Source: Oscillospiraceae bacterium (GTDB lineage Bacteria > Bacillota > Clostridia > Oscillospirales > CAG-382). From it: DNA of 64,000 nt. The translations under genes and the position numbers were made by a program. Position 1 is the stretch's first letter. Each line of letters begins with the position of its first letter. This document shows positions 45,815-54,179 of this stretch, one piece after another. A model generated the notes under the pieces. The model was not told the origin of the DNA. It saw only the letters and a program-made list of their open reading frames with translations, and made no database searches. The DNA lies in the NCBI GenBank assembly GCA_015064895.1, contig SVRI01000005.1, forward strand, positions 1 to 64,000, in the 5' to 3' direction.

Positions 45815-46662
45815 TTTGCTTCCTCCTCATAGGGGTCCTTAACGCCTTCGGGCATTGCTGCATGAAGTTCTTTAAGTGCTCCGTCATATTCTTCACCCTC
45901 ATGAGGGAATCTGTAATGCCAAAGAATATCATTTTCCATAAAGGAAATACCGTTGCCCTTGACTGTGTTTGCAATGATAACGGTAGGCTTGTCCTGTGAC
46001 TTCTTAGCCTCATTAAGAGCATTTCTGATTGCATCGTGGTTATGACCGTCAATATCATAAACATTCCAGCCGAATGCTTCCCACTTCTTTGCAAAAGGAG
46101 AAAGTGAAAGTGTATTCTCGCAAAAGTCAAGACTCTGCATTTTATTATGGTCTACAATTACAACAAACTGATTGAGCTTAAAATGGCTCGCAAAGAGTGC
46201 CATTTCCCAGATGGAGCCTTCATCACACTCACCATCGCCCGTTATTGCATATGTAAAGTAATCCTTTTTTTCAAGCTTTGCATTAAGTGCAATACCGCAA
46301 GCCATACAAGCGCCGTGACCCAGTGAGCCTGTGGAAATTTCAACACCGGGTATACCCTTATGAGAAACATGACCCGAAAGACGGCTGCCGTCGGCGTAGT
46401 GGGTCTTGAGTTCATCGGTCGGGAAAAATCCCTTTTCTGCAAGGGCAGCATAGATTGCCGCACCTGCGTGACCTTTACTGAGAACAATTCTATCTCTGTT
46501 TTCGTCCGTAATGTTGTCGGGAGTAATATTTGCAACATCGTTATAAAGCACTGCTACAACGTCTGCGACCGACAGAATTGAGCCAATATGGCTTCCGTGA
46601 GAAATATGTGTCATTTCAATGCCGTGGCGTTTAATAAGCCAAGACAGCTGTTCACTCTTCAT
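45811..46662 (-). CDS. transketolase-like protein, N-terminal subunit
   Basis: 283 residues with the thiamine diphosphate-binding domain: SHGSHIGSILSVADVVAVLY, LSKGHAGAAIYAALAEKG, GSLGHGACMACGIALNAKLE and GDGECDEGSIWEMALFASHF, then NKMQSLDF and GNGISFMENDILWHYRFPH. All expected cofactor residues are there. Stop codon overlaps the C-terminal subunit start (ATGA). Split transketolases of this kind occur for pentose metabolism and within surface glycan loci. Confidence 0.9.
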   Translation of the reverse strand: MKSEQLSWLIKRHGIEMTHISHGSHIGSILSVADVVAVLYNDVANITPDNITDENRDRIVLSKGHAGAAIYAALAEKGFFPTDELKTHYADGSRLSGHVSHKGIPGVEISTGSLGHGACMACGIALNAKLEKKDYFTYAITGDGECDEGSIWEMALFASHFKLNQFVVIVDHNKMQSLDFCENTLSLSPFAKKWEAFGWNVYDIDGHNHDAIRNALNEAKKSQDKPTVIIANTVKGNGISFMENDILWHYRFPHEGEEYDGALKELHAAMPEGVKDPYEEEAK

Positions 46663-46672
46663 TTTCTTACTC

Positions 46673-47614
46673 TTACTCCTTTGAGATTTTTTCTAATCGT
46701 TCTATCTGCTCTGCGTTCAATTCAAAGCTTAATGACTCTGCATTCTGAAGCACCTGTTTGGGGTTCTTAGCTCCCACTATTACAACAGAATCTTTAAGGT
46801 AATCAAGAATCCATCTAATTGCAACGGACGAAACCGATTTTCCGGTTTCATTTGCAATTTCCTTCAAAACCTCTACGATTTCAAGATTCTTGAGCAACTT
46901 TTCACCATGGAAGTTGACGTAGATATCTCTTGAACGTCTGTCATTTGCTTCAAACTTACAGTTTTTATCATATTTGCCGGAAAGTATTCCCTGACCGAGG
47001 CTTCCCCATGTGAACGGTGTCATTTGAAAATCATCTCTGAAAGAGAACATTTCACTTTCGTTCTTTCTGCAGGCAAGGCTGTATTCGTCCTGAAATGATA
47101 CAAAGGGATTTGACGATAAGCTCTTCAACTCTATCTCGTCTTCTTTATGGATATTTGAAAGTCCGTAGTATCTTATTTTACCCTGTTCACGGAGTCTTTC
47201 AAGACTTTCGGCAACATCCGAAAGAGGTGTCTTTCCGTCTCTGTAATGAACCTGATAGAGGTCAATATAATCTCTGCCAAGACGCTTCAGGCTTCCTTCG
47301 ACGGCACTGAATATATAATCCCTGCTGTTATCGTAGGTAGTCTTGCCATTTTCAACTCTCACTCCGAACTTTGTTGTGATAACAACATTATTCTTATCTG
47401 AACCTAAGGCTTCAGCAAGTGTTCTTTCACTTTCACCGAGTCCATATGTATCGGCTGTATCAAAAAAGTTGATACCGTTTGTGGCAGCTGTCTTTACTGC
47501 GTTTACAAGTTCCTGCCTTGAGACGTCCCCCCAGCCGTAGCCGCCGAGAGGGCAACCGCCCATACAAAGGGCCGAAACTTCAAGGTCTGTCTTTTGTATT
47601 TTCACCTTTTTCAT
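46673..47614 (-). CDS. aldo/keto reductase
   Basis: 313 residues. SALCMGGCPLGGYGWG, then FFDTADTYGLGESERTLAEA (catalytic Asp and Tyr), IDLYQVHYRDGKTPLSD, and the NADP-binding tail SSVAIRWILDYLKDSVVIVG with AKNPKQVLQNAE. NADPH-dependent reduction of a keto or aldehyde sugar is likely. ATG overlaps the acyltransferase stop by one base, and the gene is directly before the split transketolase, so the three may act on one intermediate. Confidence 0.9.
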   Translation of the reverse strand: MKKVKIQKTDLEVSALCMGGCPLGGYGWGDVSRQELVNAVKTAATNGINFFDTADTYGLGESERTLAEALGSDKNNVVITTKFGVRVENGKTTYDNSRDYIFSAVEGSLKRLGRDYIDLYQVHYRDGKTPLSDVAESLERLREQGKIRYYGLSNIHKEDEIELKSLSSNPFVSFQDEYSLACRKNESEMFSFRDDFQMTPFTWGSLGQGILSGKYDKNCKFEANDRRSRDIYVNFHGEKLLKNLEIVEVLKEIANETGKSVSSVAIRWILDYLKDSVVIVGAKNPKQVLQNAESLSFELNAEQIERLEKISKE

Positions 47615-48576
47615 CAGGTTTTCTCCTTAATATTTGCTTTACGCAAAGTGATTTTTCTTATGTAAAACTCGATGTAATACAAAATCGATGCCACTACAAG
47701 AATCAGCAACGTAACAACCGCAAGATTCAGCGGAAAAGCAAGTTTTTTGAAATGTGCTATTATAATAAACTGCACAATATATATCTGCAAAGTTATGTTC
47801 GAAACATATCTGACACACACTTTCAATACCTTAGGCATCTTTTTGAACAGTGCTTCAAGAGACATAAACAAGTCAAAAACAGCCACAAGAGCAATCAGGA
47901 TTATTATTTGATTTACAATCTGATATTTCAAGAGGAAATCATATCTTGAAAACGCAATCTTGGAGCCAAAATACGCCACTATGCAAAATACCGTCAGAAA
48001 AACTTTCACTCCGCTGAATTTGCCATATCTGTCTTTATGCTTTCTAAACAATGCCCCAACGAGCATGCTTTCAAAATAAAGAAACAGAATAAACGGTTCA
48101 TAAACATTATCAATACTATATGCTGTCTTGTCATATAACAACACATAAGCAAGCAACCATATGACTAATACTGAAATCAGTGAGGTTTCCAGAAACTTTC
48201 CATTTCTTTTATCCAGATATGACATGATGTAAAAAGCAATGTAGCAAACAACAAGCCACACAAGAAAAATGTAGTTTGTAGGATAGACAAAAAGCTTTAC
48301 TGCCTGCGAAAAATCATTCAAAGGATATTCACCGAGTACAACAGCAAACAAAGTAAATGCAGCCATGGCAGGATACACTCTGAGAAATCTCTTTAAAAAC
48401 CATTTGGGGAAACTGTCTTTTATGTTAAAAAGCAAAAATCCCGAAACAGCAAAGAACAAGATGTTTCCGAGAAGTCCGCCGCTTGCCATAGCACTGACAG
48501 GCCAAATATCTCCAAAATGAGAGTTTGTAATCAGCAGCGTTGCTATAAATTTCAAGTAGTTAATAAACTCAAACAT
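47614..48576 (-). CDS. acyltransferase 3 family membrane protein
   Basis: 320 residues from ATG at 48576; a TTG two codons earlier lies on top of the AAGGA ribosome binding site. About ten membrane segments; FINYLKFIATLLITNSHFGD carries the family's histidine in a slightly changed context, and LLGNILFFAVSGFLLF follows. It probably O-acylates the unit 2 glycan. It is the second gene of unit 2. Confidence 0.85.
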   Translation of the reverse strand: MFEFINYLKFIATLLITNSHFGDIWPVSAMASGGLLGNILFFAVSGFLLFNIKDSFPKWFLKRFLRVYPAMAAFTLFAVVLGEYPLNDFSQAVKLFVYPTNYIFLVWLVVCYIAFYIMSYLDKRNGKFLETSLISVLVIWLLAYVLLYDKTAYSIDNVYEPFILFLYFESMLVGALFRKHKDRYGKFSGVKVFLTVFCIVAYFGSKIAFSRYDFLLKYQIVNQIIILIALVAVFDLFMSLEALFKKMPKVLKVCVRYVSNITLQIYIVQFIIIAHFKKLAFPLNLAVVTLLILVVASILYYIEFYIRKITLRKANIKEKT

Positions 48577-48595
48577 AAGCAATCCTTAATATCAA

Positions 48596-49237
48596 TTATT
48601 TTGCTATTTCTTCCGTCTTTTCACTATCCGCCGTCTTAACCTCAGCCGAGCCGTCATCCTCATTACCTTCATTTGTGAGGACGGATTTGATTGTCATGAA
48701 AAAAATCTTGATATCAAGCCACATTGAAAGATTTTCAACGTAGTAGTTATCATAGGCAAATCTTGCTTCGACTGTATTTGTCTTTCTGCCGTGAACTGCC
48801 GCCCAACCGGTAATGCCGGGAAGAGCATCAAATCTTTTAAGTTCTTCTTCCGTGTAATCCTCCCAGTTTTTGGGGTAATATGTAAGCACAGGTCGCGGTC
48901 CGATAATTGACATTTCACCTTTGAGAATATTTATTATCTGAGGAAGCTCGTCAATGCTTGTGGCTCTTATGAATTTCCCAACCTTTGTCACTCTGGCATC
49001 TCCCTTGGTACAGAAAACCCCGCCCTCTTGCTGTTCGGCACCTACACACATGCTGCGGAACTTATACATATCATAAACCTTGCCGTGCTTTCCCACTCTC
49101 TGCTGAATGAAAATTGCAGGTCCCTTTGACTCAACCTTTACGGCAATCGCAGTAATCAGGAGTATGGGTGAAGTAAGTATCAGTGCCAGCAATGCAAACA
49201 AAATATCAAAGAAACGCTTAAAGAAATGCTTATACAT
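48596..49237 (-). CDS. phosphoglycosyl transferase starting unit 2 repeat unit
   Basis: 213 residues from ATG at 49237, which follows AGGAG by 8 bases; an upstream in-frame TTG at 49267 has no site. Short monotopic form: one N-terminal hydrophobic segment, FIQQRVGKHGKVYDMYKFRS, SIDELPQIINILKGEMSIIG, GPRPVLTYYP and LPGITGWAAVHGR. It resembles PglC/WcaJ-type starters that move a sugar 1-phosphate to undecaprenyl phosphate. The C-terminus has an extra acidic tail (EGNEDDGSAEVKTADSEKTE) not seen in the unit 1 enzyme. Confidence 0.92.
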   Translation of the reverse strand: MYKHFFKRFFDILFALLALILTSPILLITAIAVKVESKGPAIFIQQRVGKHGKVYDMYKFRSMCVGAEQQEGGVFCTKGDARVTKVGKFIRATSIDELPQIINILKGEMSIIGPRPVLTYYPKNWEDYTEEELKRFDALPGITGWAAVHGRKTNTVEARFAYDNYYVENLSMWLDIKIFFMTIKSVLTNEGNEDDGSAEVKTADSEKTEEIAK

Positions 49238-49306
49238 TTTTCTTTCTCCTAAAATCGTTTTCGCCAAAAATGGGCATAACTATGCCTTTTATAAATATAC
49301 AGCATA

Positions 49307-49369
49307 ATTATACCCCTCCCCTTAAAAAAAGTCAATAGCATAAATGCTTTTTTACTTATATATTTATTA
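49307..49369 (-). promoter_or_regulatory. promoter of polysaccharide unit 2, similar to that of unit 1
   Basis: TTGACT (49330-49335), 17-base spacer ending in AGGGG, TATAAT (49307-49312). TAATAAATAT (49360-49369), GTAAAAAA and ATT lie upstream at the same spacing as in the unit 1 promoter. The transcript leader holds a 14-base dyad (49273-49286, GGCATA and TATGCC on the minus strand). Confidence 0.88.
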
Positions 49370-49378
49370 AATAAAAAA

Positions 49379-49400
49379 TCCCCGCACACACGTGCGGGGA
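49379..49400 (-). terminator. terminator after the aminotransferase gene
   Basis: G/C-rich 9-bp stem (49379-49387 with 49392-49400) around ACAC, followed by TTTTTTA on the minus strand. It isolates the 49.4-54.0 kb genes from polysaccharide unit 2. Confidence 0.88.
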
Positions 49401-49406
49401 AAAATA

Positions 49407-50579
49407 CTAAATATTCGCCAATGCTTTTTTTATGACCTCTACCCTCTCATCGCAGATTTCCTTTGTATCATCGGGGAAAACATTAAGATAAACAACCTTC
49501 GACAGCTTTTCGAGGGTTTTTGGGCACATATCGGGTCTATAGTCGGGAACAATATCTTTATTTGCCTCCATTTTGAAGGGATCCATTAAAGGATTAAGAG
49601 CCCCGCGCTTATTCATTATTGCGGTCCAGTTGGTATAGACGTGTTTACCTGTATCTATCGGTACGGTGCCTCCGATTCCTTCATAAGACGCAAATTTTCT
49701 TGCCTTTTCCTCGCTGTCAAATTTAAAAGCAAGTGTTGTTGCGCAGTCACCGTCTATGTCATTTGACGGAACAAATTCGCACACATCCGAAAGTTTTTCC
49801 ATCATGTACTTTTTATTCTTTCTGTTATCGGTGAGAATTCCTTCCATTCTGTCAAGCTGAACACCGAGAACCGCCGCACAAAGCTCGTTTGAACGGTATT
49901 CATTTCCGCAGAATTCTGCTTCGGAAAAGCCTGACATCTGGTCGCCGAAAAAGGCTATTGCACTGCTGTCATGATAAATAAGTGCCCTTTCAAAAACAGC
50001 CTTATCTTTAGTCAGAAAACCGCCGCCTTCACCGCAGGTAATGAGCTTGAAATAGTTGAAGCTCAGTCCCCCTGCATCGCCTATTGTGCCGAGTCTCTTA
50101 CCGTGATACGAACCGCCGTCTGCCTGACAGGCATCCTCTACAATGAAAAGGTTATGCTTGTTTGCAATGTCGCATATTCTGTCCATATTACAGGGGAAGC
50201 CTTGAATGTGTACGGGGATTACAGCCTTTGTATATTTTGTAATTTTTCTTTCTACATCACAAGGGTCGATTGTAAGCGTGTCATCGACGTCGCATATTAC
50301 GGGCATTGCACCTGCGGCAATTACAGCCATGGGTGTTGCGATATATGTGTATGCAGGAACAATTACCTGATCACCCGGGCCTATGCCGAGGGCAACAAGT
50401 GCGCTGGTGAGTGCCGCATGACCGCTTGTCATAAAAATTGCATAAGGCACATCAAAAAGGGTACGAAGTTTTTCTTCTGCCTTTTTTGATGCCATAACAC
50501 CGCCGTTTATTTTAAATAAATCTCTTGATTCTATTACCTTTTTTACTGCTTCTATTTCTTCATTTCCGATTCTGAACAT
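49407..50579 (-). CDS. DegT/DnrJ/EryC1 family PLP-dependent aminotransferase
   Basis: 390 residues. FMTSGHAALTSALVALGIGP, VPAYTYIATPMAVIAAGAMP, VEDACQADGGSYHGKRLGTI and the lysine-containing SFNYFKLITCGEGGGF mark a sugar or cyclitol aminotransferase of the DegT family. It could aminate a keto-sugar nucleotide, and the PglD-like acetyltransferase in unit 2 would then be a natural partner. The substrate could equally be a cyclitol. It is the last gene of the gpsA unit. Confidence 0.88.
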   Translation of the reverse strand: MFRIGNEEIEAVKKVIESRDLFKINGGVMASKKAEEKLRTLFDVPYAIFMTSGHAALTSALVALGIGPGDQVIVPAYTYIATPMAVIAAGAMPVICDVDDTLTIDPCDVERKITKYTKAVIPVHIQGFPCNMDRICDIANKHNLFIVEDACQADGGSYHGKRLGTIGDAGGLSFNYFKLITCGEGGGFLTKDKAVFERALIYHDSSAIAFFGDQMSGFSEAEFCGNEYRSNELCAAVLGVQLDRMEGILTDNRKNKKYMMEKLSDVCEFVPSNDIDGDCATTLAFKFDSEEKARKFASYEGIGGTVPIDTGKHVYTNWTAIMNKRGALNPLMDPFKMEANKDIVPDYRPDMCPKTLEKLSKVVYLNVFPDDTKEICDERVEVIKKALANI

Positions 50580-50585
50580 AACCTA

Positions 50586-51887
50586 TTATTCTCCTTCACA
50601 CAAAAGCACATTTACCGTCGATGACATGGCATCCGACAGGTATTTTTCGGCATTGTCACAAAACTGCTGAGGTCTGCCGTATCTGAACATTTCAACCTCG
50701 TATCCTCCGCGGCACAGTTCATTCTCCGGTGCAAAATATCCCTCAAAACCGTTACAACAGGACACACAAAGGACATTCTTTCCTTTGACTGCCTCATCAA
50801 TTTTGGAACCCGTTTCGGCAAACATCTCAAATGGGATTCCCGTGAAAACAAAGTCACCGAGAGCTATCGTCTGCTGGCTTATCTCAAAGTATTCTTTTTC
50901 CTCTGCGTTTTGGCTGTTCAGCCTCATTACCGTTTCAAGATAATCCTTTATCAATGCACCGAGATTTTCTTTTTCATCTTTGTAATTTTCATACATTTTC
51001 CCGCAAATCTCCGTACTTTCTCTCGGTTTGACGGGAATTTTCAATGTTTCCGAGCCTGCAAAAAGAGACGGCATTTCAGATTCACCCGTTTTTTCATAAA
51101 TTGCCAGCACATCTCTTGTGGCAATTTCGCCGAGTTCCCTTACATAGCTTATATCGCCGGTGGTTTTTCCGTTGGAAATTCTGGGGCCTGCATCACCGAC
51201 AGAGCCATTGAAAAATGCCGTAACACCGCCGCTTTTTTCTTCGAGTGCATCCACCATAATACCTGACCAATCTCGGGTGATTTCGCGGTTTTCTCCCGCA
51301 GCCGTTCCGTGACAGCCGTAATGCACCATATTGGCAACACACTTGCCGCTTTCGTCTTCAAAGGACAGTACCGTCATTCTTTTATTGAAAGGACCGTCGG
51401 TGTCCTGGCCGAATACAACACGGCCGTCTGCAAGTGTCTGCCGTCTGTTGACACCAACAAGGCTGTCTCCGAAAGCCGATTTCATTTTTACGCTTATTCT
51501 TTTCGATACGGCACTTTCTGCCGCCTTCAGAATCTTCGGCACAAAAATGTTATCGCAGTATTCCCTGTCAATATCTCCCCAGCCCTCTGTTCCCGCAACA
51601 TTTGGTGCAGAGTGGGTATGTATTGCACAGAGCATAATATTTTCCTTTTGCACACCCGTTTTCTGTTCCAGAAGTTGTCTTATTTCATCACAAAGAGCCG
51701 TATTTATTTCACAAACACAGATACTGAGCATAAGTGCCTTTTTACCGTCTTGTTCAAAGTAAAATGCCGTTACCGTCAGGTCATCGTTTACACTTTCCGA
51801 TACAATATCGGGATTATACCCGTAAAGGTGACCTCCGACAGGCGGGGTTATCACTTCCCTGCCTATACCAAGCATGAGATTTTGCAT
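50586..51887 (-). CDS. neutral/alkaline ceramidase-like hydrolase (N-terminal-domain type)
   Basis: 433 residues, only the catalytic domain of PF04734. GIGREVITPPVGGHLYGY at the start, CAIHTHSAPNVAGTEGWGD with zinc-binding histidines, HYGCHGTAAGENREITRDWS and FNGSVGDAGPRIS are the family landmarks, including the serine nucleophile region in NGSVGDAGP. There is no signal peptide, so it is cytoplasmic, unlike secreted ceramidases. Related bacterial proteins are thought to hydrolyse amide bonds in varied substrates. Preceded by wecB and a hairpin, followed 6 bp later by the aminotransferase. Confidence 0.78.
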   Translation of the reverse strand: MQNLMLGIGREVITPPVGGHLYGYNPDIVSESVNDDLTVTAFYFEQDGKKALMLSICVCEINTALCDEIRQLLEQKTGVQKENIMLCAIHTHSAPNVAGTEGWGDIDREYCDNIFVPKILKAAESAVSKRISVKMKSAFGDSLVGVNRRQTLADGRVVFGQDTDGPFNKRMTVLSFEDESGKCVANMVHYGCHGTAAGENREITRDWSGIMVDALEEKSGGVTAFFNGSVGDAGPRISNGKTTGDISYVRELGEIATRDVLAIYEKTGESEMPSLFAGSETLKIPVKPRESTEICGKMYENYKDEKENLGALIKDYLETVMRLNSQNAEEKEYFEISQQTIALGDFVFTGIPFEMFAETGSKIDEAVKGKNVLCVSCCNGFEGYFAPENELCRGGYEVEMFRYGRPQQFCDNAEKYLSDAMSSTVNVLLCEGE

Positions 51888-51908
51888 AATTTCACCGCAC
51901 TTTTCAAA

Positions 51909-51932
51909 AGAGACAGCCTTACGGCTGCCTCT
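51909..51932 (-). terminator. intra-operon hairpin after wecB (partial terminator)
   Basis: 10-bp stem with a GUAA tetraloop in the minus-strand RNA. One position is a G-U pair in that RNA but an A-C mismatch in the plus-strand RNA, which indicates function in minus-strand transcripts. TTTTGAAAAG follows, so read-through to the downstream gene is likely. Confidence 0.7.
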
Positions 51933-51943
51933 ACAATGTTTAT

Positions 51944-53035
51944 TTAACCTTCAAGAATATCTGCAATTCTCTTGCAGGCAAAACCGTCGCCGTAGGGGTT
52001 GCTTGCCTTGGACATTGCTTCGTATGCGTTCTTATCATTGAGAAGAAGTTTGAAGTTTTCGTAGATTACATCTTCATCTGTGCCGACAAGCTTCAAGGTT
52101 CCTGCCTTGATACCCTCGGGTCTTTCGGTGGTATCACGCATAACCAAAACAGGCTTACCGAGACTGGGGGCTTCTTCCTGTATTCCGCCGCTGTCTGTCA
52201 AAATCATAAAGCTTCTTGCAAGGAAGTTATGGAAATCAAGAACCTCCAGAGGCTCGATAATTCTGATTCTGTCACAATCTCCGAGTTCTTCGTCTGCCGC
52301 CTGACGTACAACGGGATTCATATGAATGGGATAAATTGCCTTTACATCGGGATGCTCATCCATAACGCGGCGGATTGCCCTGAACATATTATGCATAGGC
52401 TCGCCGAGGTTTTCACGTCTGTGAGCCGTAATCATAATAAGTCTTGAATCCTTTGCCCATTCAAGTTCGGGATGGGTATAGTCCTCTCTTACCGTTGTCT
52501 TCAATGCATCAATTGCCGTGTTACCCGTAACGTAGATTGTGCTTTCATCCTTGCCTTCACGGACAAGGTTGTCCTTTGAAAGCTCGGTAGGGGCAAAGTT
52601 ATACTGAGAAATTATGGAAACAGCCTGACGGTTGAATTCCTCTGGGAATGGGCTGTAGATGTTATAAGTTCGAAGACCCGCTTCAACATGACCCACGGCA
52701 ATCTGCTTATAGAAGCAGGCAAGTGCCGTAACAAAAGTAGTTGAAGTATCGCCGTGAACAAGCACAACGTCGGGCTTTACTTCATCCAAAACCGTGCCGA
52801 TACCGTTAAGAATATTTGTTGTTATATCAAAAAGAGTCTGCTTATCCTTCATTACCGAAAGGTCATAGTCAGGTTTTACACCGAAAGCGTCAAGTACCTG
52901 GTCAAGCATCTGTCTGTGCTGACCTGTAACACATACTACCGTATTGAGATTCTTTCTTGATTTAAGTTCATTGACGAGCGGACACATCTTTATTGCCTCG
53001 GGACGTGTTCCGAATACAAGCATTACTGTTTTCAT
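51944..53035 (-). CDS. wecB: UDP-N-acetylglucosamine 2-epimerase (non-hydrolysing)
   Basis: 363 residues; interconverts UDP-GlcNAc and UDP-ManNAc in the cytoplasm. VFGTRPEAIKMCPLVNELKS, VHGDTSTTFVTALACFYKQI, HVEAGLRTYNIYSPFPEEFN and SGGIQEEAPSLGKPVLVMRD are the standard WecB/MnaA motifs. It is the second 2-epimerase in the window (fnlC is the other). UDP-ManNAc feeds teichoic acid linkage units or surface glycans. Confidence 0.95.
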   Translation of the reverse strand: MKTVMLVFGTRPEAIKMCPLVNELKSRKNLNTVVCVTGQHRQMLDQVLDAFGVKPDYDLSVMKDKQTLFDITTNILNGIGTVLDEVKPDVVLVHGDTSTTFVTALACFYKQIAVGHVEAGLRTYNIYSPFPEEFNRQAVSIISQYNFAPTELSKDNLVREGKDESTIYVTGNTAIDALKTTVREDYTHPELEWAKDSRLIMITAHRRENLGEPMHNMFRAIRRVMDEHPDVKAIYPIHMNPVVRQAADEELGDCDRIRIIEPLEVLDFHNFLARSFMILTDSGGIQEEAPSLGKPVLVMRDTTERPEGIKAGTLKLVGTDEDVIYENFKLLLNDKNAYEAMSKASNPYGDGFACKRIADILEG

Positions 53036-53050
53036 TTTAGTATCCTTCTA

Positions 53051-54040
53051 TCAGTTGTTTTCAATTTTATGTGCTCTTGTCATAAGCTGTTCCACGACCT
53101 CGGCAGGATTTGCCTTATTATTTACAATATCGTTTACAGCAGAAATAATGGGCAGTTCAACTCCGTATTTTTCGGAAAGTCCCATTGCTGCAGGAAGTGC
53201 ATTCATGCCCTCCACTACCATTCCGACCTCTTCAATGGCTCTCTTTGGCGAATGACCTTTACCAATAAGGAAGCCTGCGTGATTATTACGGGAATGTATA
53301 CTTGTGCAGGTAACTATAAGATCACCGACACCTGCAAGACCGTAAAATGTTGTAATATCGCATCCCATAGCCATTCCAAGTCTTGCCATTTCGGCAGCAC
53401 CTCTTGTGATAATTGCCGCTTTTGCATTATCACCATAGCCGAGACCGGAGGATATACCTGCTGCAAGAGCAACGATATTCTTAAGAGCACCGCACAGTTC
53501 AACACCGAGTATATCTGAGTTTGCATAAACTCTCATAACATTGTTTGAAAAAACCCTCTGCACAAGAAGCGCCGCATCCTCGTCACGGCTTGCAGACACA
53601 ATTGTTGTCGGCAAATCCTTTGCCACCTCTTCTGCATGGGTAGGACCCGAAAGGGCAACAAGTCTTACGTCTCCAAGCTCGTCCGCAATAACCTCTGTCA
53701 TGGTCTTAAGCGTATCGGTTTCTATTCCTTTTGCAACATCCACAATAATTGCATCGGAAGAAATATAGTCCTTTGCAGAATTTGCAACAGAACGGATATA
53801 AACGGAAGGTGCCGCAAAAACAATCATTTCCATACCTATACAGGCTTCTTTTATATCACCTGTAAAAACGATTTGTTCGGGTATTTTCATGCCGAGAAGA
53901 TTGGGATGTACACGCTTTTGGGAAAGTGTTTCAACTTCCTTTTCAATTGCAGACCACACAACAACATCATTGCCGTTGATTGCAAGCATACGTGCAAGAG
54001 CCGTACCCCAAGTTCCTGAACCTAAAACGCCTATTTTCAT
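53051..54040 (-). CDS. gpsA: glycerol-3-phosphate dehydrogenase [NAD(P)+]
   Basis: 329 residues; makes sn-glycerol 3-phosphate from dihydroxyacetone phosphate for phospholipid synthesis. VLGSGTWGTALARMLAINGN is the nucleotide loop; VDVAKGIE, LSGPTHAEEVAKDLPTTIVS and ALKNIVALAAGISSGLGYGD (with the catalytic lysine) match GpsA. It heads the unit, right after a consensus promoter. Joining with wecB could reflect polyol phosphate or teichoic acid precursors. Confidence 0.96.
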   Translation of the reverse strand: MKIGVLGSGTWGTALARMLAINGNDVVVWSAIEKEVETLSQKRVHPNLLGMKIPEQIVFTGDIKEACIGMEMIVFAAPSVYIRSVANSAKDYISSDAIIVDVAKGIETDTLKTMTEVIADELGDVRLVALSGPTHAEEVAKDLPTTIVSASRDEDAALLVQRVFSNNVMRVYANSDILGVELCGALKNIVALAAGISSGLGYGDNAKAAIITRGAAEMARLGMAMGCDITTFYGLAGVGDLIVTCTSIHSRNNHAGFLIGKGHSPKRAIEEVGMVVEGMNALPAAMGLSEKYGVELPIISAVNDIVNNKANPAEVVEQLMTRAHKIENN

Positions 54041-54084
54041 TATAAATCTCCTGAAAAAGTATTGTATACGTAACTATATATAGT

Positions 54085-54113
54085 ATTATAACCCTCTTTC
54101 ACAAATATGTCAA
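54085..54113 (-). promoter_or_regulatory. promoter of the gpsA unit
   Basis: TTGACA (54108-54113), 17-base spacer, TATAAT (54085-54090) on the minus strand. The sequence TATAGTTAC downstream of the -10 also occurs downstream of the unit 1 promoter. Confidence 0.88.
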
Positions 54114-54137
54114 GACAATATATGACTACACAAAAAA

Positions 54138-54158
54138 TCCTGCCCTTGCGGGGCAGGA
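54138..54158 (-). terminator. terminator after the GH78-like gene
   Basis: 8-bp stem TCCTGCCC (54138-54145 with 54151-54158) around a 5-base loop, followed by TTTTTTG on the minus strand. Confidence 0.9.
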
Positions 54159-54179
54159 CATTTGCAACCGATTGAAACA

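Noticed and set aside
9243..49267. Insertion sequence or transposase remnants between the polysaccharide units
   Set aside because: All open frames in the region are assigned to glycan genes and the gaps are short; no transposase-like frame or terminal inverted repeats were seen.
49238..49306. ops/JUMPstart element or riboswitch in the unit 2 leader
   Set aside because: The leader is about 60 bases, has no GGTAGC-type ops core, and the only structure is a 6-bp dyad with a 2-base centre.
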